In this document: piece after piece, positions 44,654-55,253 of the stretch | Numbering within the stretch: the stretch's first letter is position 1 | How the letters are laid out: every line of letters begins with the position of its first letter | Source of the DNA: Ensifer adhaerens | Lineage (GTDB): Bacteria; Pseudomonadota; Alphaproteobacteria; Rhizobiales; Rhizobiaceae | Assembly (NCBI RefSeq): GCF_002007205.1 | Contig: NZ_LAZS01000005.1 | Span: 1,674,001-1,738,000 of the forward strand | DNA length: 64,000 nucleotides | Direction of reading: 5' to 3' | Notes under the pieces: generated by a model | Told to the model about the DNA's origin: nothing | Databases searched by the model: none | What the model saw: only the letters and a program-made list of their open reading frames with translations | Made by a program: the position numbers and the translations under genes

Positions 44654-46540
44654 TTAGACCGCCGGCTCACCGCGGGTGACGATGCCGAGATCGTCGCTTT
44701 CGCGCACCCGCTTCAATTGCTCTTCCGCCTGCGTCGCTTCGCGCTGGCGGCTCCACATCGACGCATAGAGGCCGTCGCGATCGATCAGTTCGCCATGGGT
44801 GCCGCGCTCGGCGATGACGCCGTCCTTGAGCACGATGATCTCGTCGGCGTTGATGACGGTCGAAAGGCGGTGCGCGATGACCAGCGTCGTGCGGTTGCGC
44901 GAGACGACGTCGAGCGCCGACTGGATCTCCTGCTCCGTGCGCGTGTCCAGCGCCGATGTCGCCTCGTCGAGGATCAGAATAGGCGGGGCTTTCAGGATCG
45001 TGCGGGCAATCGCGACGCGCTGCTTCTCGCCGCCGGAAAGCTTCAGGCCACGCTCGCCGACCATCGCCTGGAAGCCCTCTGGCAGGGTGCGAATGAACTC
45101 GGCGATCTGCGCGGCTTCGGCCGCCGCCTCGATTTCGGCCTCGCTGGCCGAGACGCGACCGTAGCGGATGTTGTAGGCGATCGTGTCGTTAAACAGCACC
45201 GTGTCCTGCGGCACCATGCCGATGACCGAGCGTAGGCTCTTCTGGGTTACTGTGCGCACGTCCTGGCCGTCGACGGTGATCGCCCCTTCCTGCACATCGT
45301 AGAAGCGATAGAGCAGCCGCGAGAGTGTCGACTTGCCGGCACCGGAGGGGCCGACCACGGCGACCGTCTTGCCGGCCGGCACTTCGAAAGTGATGCCCTT
45401 CAGGATCGGACGCGCCGCATCATAGGCGAAATGCACATCCTTGAAGGCGATGGCGCCCTTGCCGATGACAAGTTCGCTCGCATCCGGGCGATCCACCACT
45501 TCGGCGCGCACGTCGAGCAGGTCGAACATATGCTCGATGTCGGTGAGCCCCTGACGGATTTCGCGGTAGACGAAGCCGATGAAATTGAGCGGGATGGCGA
45601 GCTGGATCAGCATGGCGTTGATGAAGACGAAGTCACCCAGCGTCTGTTCGCCGCGCTGAACGGCAAGCGCCGACATGATCATCATGACCGCGGTGCCAGC
45701 GCCGAAGATCAGCGCCTGGCCGAAGTTGAGCCAGCCGAGCGACGTCCAGACCTGGGTCGCCGCCGCCTCATAGCGTTCCATGGACTTGTCGAAGCGACGG
45801 GCTTCCATCTCCTCGTTGCCGAAATATTTCACTGTCTCGAAGTTCAGCAGCGAGTCGATCGCCTTGGTGTTGGCGTCGGTGTCGCTGTCGTTCATCGAGC
45901 GGCGGATGGCGATGCGCCAGTCGCTAGCGCGAACGGTAAACCAGATGTAGAGCCAGACGGTAACGGCGGTGACGAAGAGATAGCTGAAGCCGTAGCCCCA
46001 CCAGAAAATCACTGCCGTCAGCAGGAATTCGATCAGGGTCGGCACGCTGTTGAGGATGGTGAAACGGACGATCGTCTCGATGCCCTTGGTGCCGCGCTCG
46101 ATGACGCGAGAAAGCCCACCGGTGCGCCGCTCCAGATGGAAGCGCAGCGACAGCTGGTGCATGTGCACAAAGGTCCTGTAGGCCAGTTGCCGGACCGCGT
46201 GCTGACCGACGCTTGCAAACAGCGCATCGCGCAGCTGGTTCAAGCCGGCCTGCAAAAGACGCGCAAGGTTGTAGGCAAGCACCAGCATAACCGCGCCGGT
46301 CATGAACACGGGCAGAAAGCCCAGGACATCCGGCTTGCCGTTCAGCGCATCGGTTGCCCATTTGAAGGAATAGGGAACGAGGATCAGCACGACCTTGGCG
46401 ATGATCAGAATGACCGTCGCCCAGATCACCCGAAGCTTGAGATCGGCCCTGTCCGACGGCCACATGTAGGGCCAGAGATTGGCGATCGTATGCAAGGGAT
46501 TGCTGGTGTCGGCCGAAACGGTTTTTTTCTGGGGTGCCAC
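44654..46540 (-). CDS. ABC exporter of the Atm1/HMT1 (ABCB7-like) type
   Basis: 628 residues from GTG 46540. Six membrane helices span about 35-320, with FHLERRTGGLSRVIERGTKG and NDSDTDANTKAIDSLLNFE, motifs characteristic of mitochondrial Atm1 and its bacterial relatives. The ATPase has Walker [10 protein letters not shown] near 400, the signature LSGGEKQR and Walker B ILILDEATSALD. Atm1-type proteins export glutathione-bound metals or polysulfides (known for Novosphingobium). It works as a homodimer. It stands alone between psd and a palindromic element. Confidence 0.9.
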   Translation of the reverse strand: MAPQKKTVSADTSNPLHTIANLWPYMWPSDRADLKLRVIWATVILIIAKVVLILVPYSFKWATDALNGKPDVLGFLPVFMTGAVMLVLAYNLARLLQAGLNQLRDALFASVGQHAVRQLAYRTFVHMHQLSLRFHLERRTGGLSRVIERGTKGIETIVRFTILNSVPTLIEFLLTAVIFWWGYGFSYLFVTAVTVWLYIWFTVRASDWRIAIRRSMNDSDTDANTKAIDSLLNFETVKYFGNEEMEARRFDKSMERYEAAATQVWTSLGWLNFGQALIFGAGTAVMMIMSALAVQRGEQTLGDFVFINAMLIQLAIPLNFIGFVYREIRQGLTDIEHMFDLLDVRAEVVDRPDASELVIGKGAIAFKDVHFAYDAARPILKGITFEVPAGKTVAVVGPSGAGKSTLSRLLYRFYDVQEGAITVDGQDVRTVTQKSLRSVIGMVPQDTVLFNDTIAYNIRYGRVSASEAEIEAAAEAAQIAEFIRTLPEGFQAMVGERGLKLSGGEKQRVAIARTILKAPPILILDEATSALDTRTEQEIQSALDVVSRNRTTLVIAHRLSTVINADEIIVLKDGVIAERGTHGELIDRDGLYASMWSRQREATQAEEQLKRVRESDDLGIVTRGEPAV

Positions 46541-46653
46541 GTTCTGATCCGCTCTTACGTTTGCGCGCTGCGGGCTGACGCCCGCTCAAGCTCTGCGCCG
46601 GGCCTTCCCTGTAAACGAAGACCTGCAGCGCCGTCATCACCGTTCAATGAAAA

Positions 46654-46677
46654 GCGGCGCCCTTTCGAAGGCGCCGC
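46654..46677 (-). terminator. GC-rich hairpin between the LysM gene and the exporter gene
   Basis: GCGGCGCC pairs perfectly with GGCGCCGC across CTTTCGAA, extended by AAA/TTT one base further out. On the minus strand it is followed by TTTCATTG. It probably ends the LysM-gene transcript after the palindromic element. Confidence 0.6.
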
Positions 46678-46682
46678 CCTTT

Positions 46683-46782
46683 GCATGTTTCCTTTAATCG
46701 TAGCCGATCAAAGGAAAAAACATGCGCGATTCAAAGCGCTACAGCGACCTTTGCGCGTCTGATAGGACACGCGGCGCTGTAG
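46683..46782. repeat. Palindromic intergenic repeat (rhizobial mosaic element type)
   Basis: Two joined palindromes. GCATGTTTCCTTT (46683-46695) pairs with AAAGGAAAAAACATGC (46710-46725) apart from three extra As. CTACAGCG (46739-46746) pairs with CGCTGTAG (46775-46782) and encloses a partly paired GCGCGTCT / GGACACGCG. The wording, ACATGC followed by ATTCAAAGCGCTACAGCG, is what I recall as a common intergenic repeat in rhizobial genomes; copy number was not checked. Confidence 0.65.
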
Positions 46783-46840
46783 GTCGGGAGATAGGCATCC
46801 GCTGCAGCCGCCGCAATGTCGGCGGCCGCCGATCGGCTGC

Positions 46841-48589
46841 TTATTGCTCGTGTTTCATGTGCTTCTTGTGAATTTCCCGCGATTCTTCGTCCGGCAGCGC
46901 CTTGTCCGGCACGCCGAAGATCTGGCCCGGGCGAATGCGGTCCGGATCCTCGATCTGATCCTGGTTGGCCAGATAGATCGTGGTGTAGCGCAGGCCCGCG
47001 CCATAGACCCGGCGAGAGATCTGCCAAAGCGTGTCACCGCGGCGGATGATCACCGAGCTCTTGCTCTCCTTGAGGGGAGCCTGCTCAAGCGTCTGCGGCT
47101 GGTCGGAAGACGTCGCAGCCGCAGCGGTTTCCGTAACGGGTTGCGCCGCGGAAGCGTCGTTTGCAACGGCGCTTCCTGCGCCCATCACCTTTGCCAGTTC
47201 GCCCGGAGCCGGGGCATTCAGCTGAGCCTTGTCAGCTGAGGCCGGCGTGGAGCTGCCCTGCTCGGCAAGAACCGCACCAACCGTTGCATCAACCTTGGCA
47301 AGCGCCGTCGCCATGCTCGATGCGTCCTGAGGTGCTGCCTTCAGCGCCGCGAGCGCGCTTGCGGCCGCCTTGGAAGCCCGCGCCGCGGACGTGGTAAGCG
47401 TCTGGTCGGAACTGTCGGCGAGGCGGAAATCGGCAAGCGACTTCAAGGCGATCTCAGTCGCCGAGCGGGCCGCTGCAAGCTGTTCGCCGTTCGGCACCTT
47501 GCCATTGGCATAGAGCCCCTTCAACAGGGCCAACGCCTTTCCAGCTTCCGCACGCAGACCATCGAGACCCGCGGTTGCGGACGGCGTGCTCGAAGGTGCC
47601 ACCGCGGCAACCTGCGACCCTGCCGGGCGGTCGAAGGGAACCGAAGCGCGCATCACGACCTTGGTGCCGTCCTCGTTCAGCATGTCGGCCCGGATGATGT
47701 GGCTGCCCACCGCCAACTCGATCTGGCCGTCGACGACGAAGTTGCCCTTGTCGTCGGCCTTCATTTCGCCAACGAGCTTGTCGTCGGCATAGACGCGAAC
47801 CAGGGCGCCGGGCTTGGCGCTACCGGCGACAAACATCCTGTTGCCCTCGATCTCGACCGCGCTCACCTGCAGTCCGGGCACGCCGGAAAGCCTGGCTGGC
47901 GCCGTGGCCGTATCGGCGGCCAGCGGCGTTGCGGAAGCAACCTCGGCCGGCTTGACGTCCGCAGCCGCTGCCCCCTCCGCCGTATCCGGCGTCGTGATCA
48001 GCCGGCTCGCCGCACCCGGCTTCGAGACCATGGCGAGCAACTGACCGGACGGCTCCTTGGGAACGGAAACGGTCGCGACCTCCTCGGAGCTCTTCACCGA
48101 ACCGTTTTCGCCGGTGCTGCGCAGCGTCAGCTGGTGGTCGCCTGCCGGAAGGGGATTGTCGAAGACCGCGGCAAAATCGCCGGTGGCGCCGACGTCGGCG
48201 GTGCCGACCACGGTGTCGCCGCTCAGGATCTCAAGCTTCGAATTCGGTTGCGCATGGCCCGCGATCACCGTCGATCCGTCGGGCTCGACACGCAGCACGT
48301 CGAAACCGGGAATGGCGGGATCGGTAGCGGGCGCATCGGCCACGGTCGCCGCGTCGGCGTTTGGCTGCGCCTGCTGCGGGGCAGCATCGACCTTCGCGGT
48401 TTCGGTTGTCGCCTGCGGGCCACCGGTCGCCGGCGCCGCTTCGGTCGACTGCGTCGCGGTGCCTGCCGCTTGCTCGCCCACCGGCTTCTTGCCGTCGCCA
48501 CGCAGGTTCGGTTGAATTACGAAAACCATCAACGCTGTTGCTGCCACGAGGACAGAAATGGCCACCCAGCCGGCCTTATTTTTGATCAT
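46841..48589 (-). CDS. LysM-domain envelope protein with two Ig-like repeats
   Basis: 582 residues from ATG 48589, with GGAGAG 4 bases upstream. One membrane helix (about 6-24) anchors a periplasmic part. After a Thr/Ala/Gln-rich stretch come two similar beta-sandwich repeats: one with VEPDGSTVIAGHAQPNSKLE (about 100-180), the other with VEIEGNRMFVAGSAKPGALV (about 245-330). An Ala-rich helical segment follows, and then a C-terminal LysM domain (VIIRRGDTLWQISRRVYG, IYLANQDQIEDPDRI). LysM binds peptidoglycan. Similar rhizobial proteins are annotated only as LysM peptidoglycan-binding; the role is unknown. Confidence 0.88.
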   Translation of the reverse strand: MIKNKAGWVAISVLVAATALMVFVIQPNLRGDGKKPVGEQAAGTATQSTEAAPATGGPQATTETAKVDAAPQQAQPNADAATVADAPATDPAIPGFDVLRVEPDGSTVIAGHAQPNSKLEILSGDTVVGTADVGATGDFAAVFDNPLPAGDHQLTLRSTGENGSVKSSEEVATVSVPKEPSGQLLAMVSKPGAASRLITTPDTAEGAAAADVKPAEVASATPLAADTATAPARLSGVPGLQVSAVEIEGNRMFVAGSAKPGALVRVYADDKLVGEMKADDKGNFVVDGQIELAVGSHIIRADMLNEDGTKVVMRASVPFDRPAGSQVAAVAPSSTPSATAGLDGLRAEAGKALALLKGLYANGKVPNGEQLAAARSATEIALKSLADFRLADSSDQTLTTSAARASKAAASALAALKAAPQDASSMATALAKVDATVGAVLAEQGSSTPASADKAQLNAPAPGELAKVMGAGSAVANDASAAQPVTETAAAATSSDQPQTLEQAPLKESKSSVIIRRGDTLWQISRRVYGAGLRYTTIYLANQDQIEDPDRIRPGQIFGVPDKALPDEESREIHKKHMKHEQ

Positions 48590-48832
48590 GCCACTCTCCA
48601 CACGGAGCGGAGCAACGCTCCGCGCATGCCCTCTCATCGGCCTGCGGTGCGGGCTTGCGCCGTCATTATAGCGCAACAGCAAGCAACTCGTCCGATTTCT
48701 TCAATCAATCACTGAAATTGCTAGCGATTCGCGATTCGGCATACAAGCAGCCCAAGCCGCGGCAACCCACAGAAAGCCGGGTTTCCCCTCATTTTTCTTG
48801 ACCCATGCTGCGCTGCAATGTTTTTTGGGGGC

Positions 48833-49453
48833 ATGAACACCGAGAACAGCACGATTCGATCCATCTGCGTCTATTGCGGTTCACAGCCGGGACGCGACAA
48901 CGCCTACATGGAAGCCGGGCGCGCGCTCGGCCGATCCATCGCCGATCACGGGCTGCGCCTCGTCTATGGCGGCGGTACACGCGGCATCATGGGAGCGGTC
49001 GCCAGCGGCGTGCTTTCCAACGGCGGCGAAGTCACCGGGATCATCCCCGAATTCCTGATGGACAAGGAAGCGACCCGCCATTCGCTCGGCCAGCTGAACG
49101 AGCTGATCGTGACGGCCGACATGCACGAGCGCAAGCATACGATGTTCGAACGCGCCGACGCGTTCGTGGCGCTGCCGGGCGGCATCGGCACATTGGAAGA
49201 GATCGTCGAGATCATGACCTGGGCGCAGCTCGGCCGTCACCGCAAGCCGATGGTGTTCGGCAACATCAACAATTTCTGGAAGCCGATGATGGACCTCCTG
49301 CAGCACATGCGCGAGGAGGGTTTCGTCCACACGGCGCACCTCGTGCAGCCGCTCGTCGTAAACGACGCAGTCGACATCGTGCCTACCATCCTGGCGGCCG
49401 CCAGCGGCGGCAACGGCCGTGACGGCGAGGCCGAGATCATCTCCAGGCTCTGA
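48833..49453 (+). CDS. LOG-family protein (nucleotide 5'-monophosphate phosphoribohydrolase)
   Basis: 206 residues from ATG 48833, preceded by GGGGG; an ATG five codons upstream is possible. The two signature motifs are present: GGGTRGIMGAVA (about 48-59) and the PGGIGTLEE motif (about 112-120). Plant and bacterial LOG proteins release cytokinin bases from riboside monophosphates, and many bacterial ones act more generally on nucleotide monophosphates (PpnN/YvdD type). It stands alone between a divergent envelope gene and a strong terminator. Confidence 0.9.
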   Translation: MNTENSTIRSICVYCGSQPGRDNAYMEAGRALGRSIADHGLRLVYGGGTRGIMGAVASGVLSNGGEVTGIIPEFLMDKEATRHSLGQLNELIVTADMHERKHTMFERADAFVALPGGIGTLEEIVEIMTWAQLGRHRKPMVFGNINNFWKPMMDLLQHMREEGFVHTAHLVQPLVVNDAVDIVPTILAAASGGNGRDGEAEIISRL

Positions 49454-49475
49454 GCCTTCGAGCACCCGTGCAACG

Positions 49476-49505
49476 AAAAGGCGCGCCGACCGGCGCGCCT
49501 TTTTT
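49476..49505. terminator. Bidirectional terminator between the LOG gene and rarD
   Basis: AAAAGGCGCGCC pairs perfectly with GGCGCGCCTTTT across GACC. The A run on one side and the T run on the other give a U tract in both directions, which suits the converging genes. Confidence 0.92.
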
Positions 49506-49525
49506 GTTTGTGCCGGTTGGCGAGA

Positions 49526-50461
49526 TCACTCGGCCGGGCTCGCCTGCAATGCGGCGCGGCGCGCCCGGCTTTCGGCCAGCATGGCGCCGGAGTAGATCAC
49601 CAGCGCCGCCCAGATCAGGCCGAAGGCGATGAGCTTCGCCGTGCCGAAGGGCTCGTGGAAGACGAAGACGGCGATCACAAAGATCATCGTCGGCGCGATG
49701 TACTGCATGATGCCGATGGTCGAGAGGCGCAGGAGCTTGGCGCCATTGGCATAGATCATCAACGGCACGGCCGTGACGATGCCGCAGGACAACAGCCAGA
49801 GAACGTCGGCCATGCCGGTGTCGCCGAAATGGCCCTGCCCCGTTGCCTCGCGCCAGATGATGTAGCCGATCGCCGGGATGCTCAGCAGCAGCACCTCGAG
49901 GAAAAAGCCCTGGTTGGGGCCGACCGGCAGGGTTTTGCGGAAGAAGGCGTAGAAACCCCAGGAGAGGCAAAGCCCGATCGACACCCACGGCAGACCGCCG
50001 GCATCAAAGGCGAGCACGGCGACGGCGGAGGCGGCGAGCGCGATTGCGACCATCTGCGCCGGGTTCGGCCTCTCCTTCAAAAGCACGGCGCCAAGGAAGA
50101 TCGAGAAGAGCGGATTGATGTAGTAGCCGAGCGCAGTTTCGATGGCGCGGCCCGCCCCGATCGCCCAGACATAGATGCCCCAGTTGATGGTGATGAGCAC
50201 GGCGGTCAGCGCGGCCATGCACAGCATGCGCGGCGAGCGCAACGCTGCCTTGATATCATCGGTCCGCCCGAGCCAGAGCAGCACGAGACCCGCCAGCGGC
50301 ACCGACCACACGATCCGGTGCGCCACCACTTCCGGCGCCGGGATATGGGCGACCGCCTTCATGAAGAAGGGCAGAAAACCCCAGAGCAGATAGGCAGTCA
50401 GCGCGAAGGCAAAGCCTTTCGCGGAATCGGTATTTTCGGCGGGTGCTTTCGGCTCAGCCAT
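49526..50461 (-). CDS. rarD: RarD-type EamA-family transporter
   Basis: 311 residues with ten predicted membrane segments in two EamA repeats. TAYLLWGFLPFFMKAVAHI, EVVAHRIVWSVPLA, INWGIYVWAIGAGRAIETALGYYINPL and MQYIAPTMIFVIAVFVFHEP are diagnostic of RarD, named for chloramphenicol sensitivity in Pseudomonas/E. coli work, with no proven substrate. AGGA stands 9 bases before the ATG. It is the last gene of the minus-strand group and is 219 bases from cimA. Confidence 0.9.
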   Translation of the reverse strand: MAEPKAPAENTDSAKGFAFALTAYLLWGFLPFFMKAVAHIPAPEVVAHRIVWSVPLAGLVLLWLGRTDDIKAALRSPRMLCMAALTAVLITINWGIYVWAIGAGRAIETALGYYINPLFSIFLGAVLLKERPNPAQMVAIALAASAVAVLAFDAGGLPWVSIGLCLSWGFYAFFRKTLPVGPNQGFFLEVLLLSIPAIGYIIWREATGQGHFGDTGMADVLWLLSCGIVTAVPLMIYANGAKLLRLSTIGIMQYIAPTMIFVIAVFVFHEPFGTAKLIAFGLIWAALVIYSGAMLAESRARRAALQASPAE

Positions 50462-50680
50462 ATCATCTTTTCCTGGTGTGTTTGCCGGGGAGCCTTGGCG
50501 CCTATGGCCGCTCTCCGGTCAGAAGGGAGGGCACAGCCAGTCGGCCGGCACGAGTTCCCATTGGTGCGTCCTACCCCAATGGCCGGTGATGCACCAATTC
50601 ATTTCCGTGAAGGGAGGATGAGTTTTGCTCACCCTCCCGCACGGCCCGGTCCATCAGACTTCCTCGTCCGATCGCCGAAA

Positions 50681-52297
50681 TTACTCGGCGGCAATCAGTC
50701 CGACGTGATCGCGGTTCTTCAGGAGCTTGAAGACGATACTGTCCATCAGCGCCTGGAAAGACGCATCGATGATATTGTCGGAGACCCCCACGGTCCACCA
50801 GCGCGCGCCCGTACCATCGGTCGATTCGATCAGAACGCGGGTGATCGCCTCGGTCCCGCCGTTGAGAATACGGACCTTGTAGTCCGCGAGCTCCAGGTCT
50901 TCGATTTCCGACTGGTACTTGCCGAGATCCTTGCGCAGCGCAAGGTCGAGCGCGTTGACGGGCCCGTGGCCTTCGGCGACCGACATCATCGTCTCGCCGT
51001 CGACGACCACCTTCACCACCGCTTCCGACACCGTCTTCAAATGGCCGTTGGCGTCGAAGCGGCGCTCGACCATCACCCGGAAGCTTTCCACGTGGAAGAA
51101 ATCCGGCACCGTGCCGAGGATGCGGCTGGCCAGCAGGGCAAAGCTCGCATCCGCGCCCTCATAGGCGTAACCGGTCGCTTCGCGTTCTTTCACGATGGCG
51201 ATCAGCTTGTCGAGCTTCGGGTCGTCCTTGCTGACCGCGATGCCACGGCGCTTCAGCGCGTTGATGAAATTGGCCTTGCCGCCCTGGTCGGACACCATGA
51301 CCTTGCGCAGGTTGCCGATGCTTTCCGGCGCCACGTGCTCATAGGTGCGCGGATCCTTGAGCAATGCCGAAGCGTGGATGCCGGCCTTGGTTGCAAAGGC
51401 CGACGCGCCGACGTAAGGCGCCTGCTGGTCTGGCGAGCGGTTCAACAGCTCGTCGAAGGAATGAGCGAGCTTCGTCAGCTCCAGCAAGCGGTCCGCATCG
51501 ATCGCCGTTTCGAAGCGGCTGGAATAGGTCTCTTTCAAAGCAAGCGTCGGGATCAGCGTGACGAGATTGGCGTTTCCGCAGCGTTCGCCAATGCCGTTCA
51601 GCGTGCCCTGGATCTGGCGTACGCCGGCCTCGACCGCCGCAAGCGAATTTGCGACCGCCTGGCCGGTATCGTTATGGGCATGGATGCCGAGATTGGCGCC
51701 GGGCACGCCGGCAGCGATCACGGCCGCAACGATCTCGCGCACTTCCGGCGGCTGCGTGCCGCCATTGGTGTCGCAGAGCACCACCCAGCGCGCGCCGGCG
51801 TCAAAGGCCGTCTTCGCGCAGGCGAGCGCATAGGCGGGGTTGGCCTTGTAGCCATCGAAGAAATGCTCGCAATCGACCATCGCCTCGCGACCGGAGGCGA
51901 CCACCGCCTCGACCGAGGCCCGGATGTTGTCGAGGTTTTCCTCGTTGGTGCAGCCAAGCGCGACTTCGACGTGATAGTCCCAGCTCTTCGCGACAAGACA
52001 GATGGCGTCGCTCTTGGCCGCGAGCAGCGCCGCGAGACCCGGATCGTTGGATGCCGACACGCCGGCACGCTTGGTCATGCCGAAGGCGACGAAAGACGCC
52101 TTCTGCGTGCGCTTGCGCGTGAAGAATTCCGTGTCTGTCGGGTTCGCGCCGGGATAACCGCCTTCGATGTAATCCATGCCGAATTGGTCGAGCAGACCCG
52201 CGATTGCAATCTTGTCCTCGACGGAAAAGTCGATGCCGGGCGTCTGTTGCCCGTCCCGTAGCGTCGTGTCGAAGAGGTAGATGCGTTCCCTGGTCAT
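50681..52297 (-). CDS. cimA: (R)-citramalate synthase
   Basis: 538 residues. The N-terminal TIM-barrel has FDTTLRDGQQTPGIDF, the metal-binding HAHNDTGQAVANS and LNGIGERCGNANL, as in the isopropylmalate/citramalate synthase family; the C-terminal LeuA-type dimer and regulatory domain follows (from about 400). The overall length and IDFSVEDKIAIAGLLDQFG place it with CimA, not LeuA or homocitrate synthase. It makes citramalate from pyruvate and acetyl-CoA, a threonine-free entry to isoleucine. pip lies 24 bases upstream on the same strand. Confidence 0.92.
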   Translation of the reverse strand: MTRERIYLFDTTLRDGQQTPGIDFSVEDKIAIAGLLDQFGMDYIEGGYPGANPTDTEFFTRKRTQKASFVAFGMTKRAGVSASNDPGLAALLAAKSDAICLVAKSWDYHVEVALGCTNEENLDNIRASVEAVVASGREAMVDCEHFFDGYKANPAYALACAKTAFDAGARWVVLCDTNGGTQPPEVREIVAAVIAAGVPGANLGIHAHNDTGQAVANSLAAVEAGVRQIQGTLNGIGERCGNANLVTLIPTLALKETYSSRFETAIDADRLLELTKLAHSFDELLNRSPDQQAPYVGASAFATKAGIHASALLKDPRTYEHVAPESIGNLRKVMVSDQGGKANFINALKRRGIAVSKDDPKLDKLIAIVKEREATGYAYEGADASFALLASRILGTVPDFFHVESFRVMVERRFDANGHLKTVSEAVVKVVVDGETMMSVAEGHGPVNALDLALRKDLGKYQSEIEDLELADYKVRILNGGTEAITRVLIESTDGTGARWWTVGVSDNIIDASFQALMDSIVFKLLKNRDHVGLIAAE

Positions 52298-52321
52298 GGC
52301 TCTCGTCCAAAAATGCTCTGT

Positions 52322-53786
<1,465 letters not shown>

Positions 53787-53790
<4 letters not shown>

Positions 53791-54263
53791 CGGAATGCTC
53801 CCGAGGGATGCCATTGCTCGGTCTCGTGGTCCGGATGCTGGAACGAGATGATGCTTTCCTGCCTGGCGTAGAAGTCCTGATCCTCAAGCACAGGCTGCTC
53901 GAATATCGTTTCGACCCAGGGCAGACGCGAGGCGTGATTGACCTGGATCTTCGGTGCGAGGTCGGTGCGGTCGTCGAAGGTGCCGATGGCGATCTCGAGG
54001 CCGCCCGGATGCCGGTAGGTCATCGGCGTCCCGCATTTCGGGCAGAAGCCGCGGTCGATGTTGACGGAGGACTGGAAATAGCTGGGTTCGTCGCGCACCC
54101 AATCGACGCCGTCCTTCGGCGCGGTCACCAGCGCCGAGAAGAACGAGCCGAACTGCTTCTGGCACATGCGGCAATGGCAGATCGACGCGCGCCCGAGTTC
54201 ACCTTTGATCCGGAAGCGGACCGCGCCGCATTGGCATCCACCTGTTCGAACGTTTTCGGTCAT
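53787..54263 (-). CDS. GFA-family zinc protein, copy 2 of 3
   Basis: 158 residues from ATG 54263, which overlaps the stop of copy 3 (ATGA). The seven-cysteine pattern is complete (TGGCQCGAVRF, ICHCRMCQK, FCPKCGTP). It differs from copies 1 and 3 in the middle (GSFFSALVTAPKDGVDW) and ends with HPDHETEQWHP. The frame extends upstream over copy 3 without GFA character, so the coupled ATG is preferred. Divergence among the copies suggests an old duplication with separate substrates (inference). Confidence 0.88.
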
Positions 54264-54751
54264 CGCTTTTCCTCCGGGGGCCAGGTCTCGGTGTCGTGGT
54301 CTGGATGCTGATAGGAAACGAGTTTCTCCAGGAATTCCAGGGCATCGGGGTCTTCCATCGTGCCGACACCGGGCAGTTCGGCCACATGGTCGATATAGGG
54401 CAGCTTGCTTTCGATGCCCCATTGGATCGTTGGCGCGATGCCCTGCGGTTCGTCGAAGGCGGCAATCGCCAGTGCCATGCCGTCCGGCGCCTCATAGGTC
54501 AGCGGCGTGCCGCAATCGCCGCAAAAGCCGCGCCAGCCGAAATTGGACGACTGGAAGCGCTTGCGTTCGCCGCGCGTCCAGCTGAGGTGCGCGCCGCGCA
54601 CCGAAACCAGCGGCAGATAGAAGTTGCCGCTTGCCTTCTGGCACATACGACAGTGGCAGACGGACGCGTCGCCGAGCCTGCCCTCGATGCGAAAGCGCAC
54701 TGCGCCACACTGGCAACCGCCTGTGTAATAGGGCCTGTTGTCCAGACTCAT
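54260..54751 (-). CDS. GFA-family zinc protein, copy 3 of 3
   Basis: 163 residues, MSLDNRPYYTGGCQCGAVRF at the start. Zinc ligands are conserved (CQC, CHCRMC, CGDC). It resembles copy 1 more than copy 2 (GNFYLPLVSV against GNYFMPLANV; FQSSNFGWRGFC against FRSSHLVRRGFC). It ends HPDHDTETWPP. It is the first GFA gene of the string and lies 12 bases after a glyoxalase-fold gene, so the likely operon is VOC - GFA3 - GFA2 - GFA1 - pip, perhaps continuing to cimA. Confidence 0.88.
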   Translation of the reverse strand: MSLDNRPYYTGGCQCGAVRFRIEGRLGDASVCHCRMCQKASGNFYLPLVSVRGAHLSWTRGERKRFQSSNFGWRGFCGDCGTPLTYEAPDGMALAIAAFDEPQGIAPTIQWGIESKLPYIDHVAELPGVGTMEDPDALEFLEKLVSYQHPDHDTETWPPEEKR

Positions 54752-54763
54752 CGCACCCCCTCC

Positions 54764-55147
54764 TCAGCCCGGCGCATGGCAGACGGCTTCGATGTTGTTG
54801 CCGTCGGGATCGAGTACGAAGGCCCCGTAGTAGTCCGGGTGATAGTGCGGCCTCAGCCCCGGCTTGCCGTTGTCACGCCCGCCGGCGGCAATCGCGGCTT
54901 CATAGAAGGCATCGACCTCGGCGTGGCTGCGCGCAGAAAACGCGTAGTGCCGGCCGGGGCCTGTCACGGCCACTTCATGCAGCCAGAAGACGGGCCGCTC
55001 ACGGCCATAACCGCCGACCTTGACGCCGCCGGTATGCTCCAACGGCACCATCATCAAAAGCGAGGCGCCAAGCGGAGCAAAAGCCTTGTCGTAGAACGCC
55101 CGCGCCCGGTCGAAATCCGCGACGGGAATGCCCGTATGGTCGATCAT
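54764..55147 (-). CDS. VOC (glyoxalase/bleomycin-resistance) family protein
   Basis: 127 residues from ATG 55147, with GAGGAG 8 bases upstream. One VOC unit: DHTGIPVADFDRARAFYDKA opens it, and HYHPDYYGAFVLDPDGNNIEAVCH closes it, supplying the metal ligand His and Glu. Such proteins are often lyases, dioxygenases or resistance proteins acting on small electrophiles or thiol adducts; none can be named here. It is directly upstream of the GFA triplet, which makes a shared role in handling aldehydes or glutathione adducts plausible. Confidence 0.85.
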   Translation of the reverse strand: MIDHTGIPVADFDRARAFYDKAFAPLGASLLMMVPLEHTGGVKVGGYGRERPVFWLHEVAVTGPGRHYAFSARSHAEVDAFYEAAIAAGGRDNGKPGLRPHYHPDYYGAFVLDPDGNNIEAVCHAPG

Positions 55148-55253
55148 CGCACGAACTCCTCTTTCATGCATGCGCTCCGCTTTTCGCCGCCTCTCGGACG
55201 ACCTGTCCGAACCGATCAGAGGGACCGGACCGGGCGCTGCGCCCGGCCCATCG

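Larger units (their letters stand above)
46541..46840. other. Intergenic region with terminator and palindromic element
   Basis: 300 bases upstream of the Atm1-type gene. They contain the hairpin 46654-46677 and the palindromic mosaic 46683-46782 described separately. The Atm1 promoter must lie between about 46545 and 46650 and was not identified. No coding signal. Confidence 0.5.
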
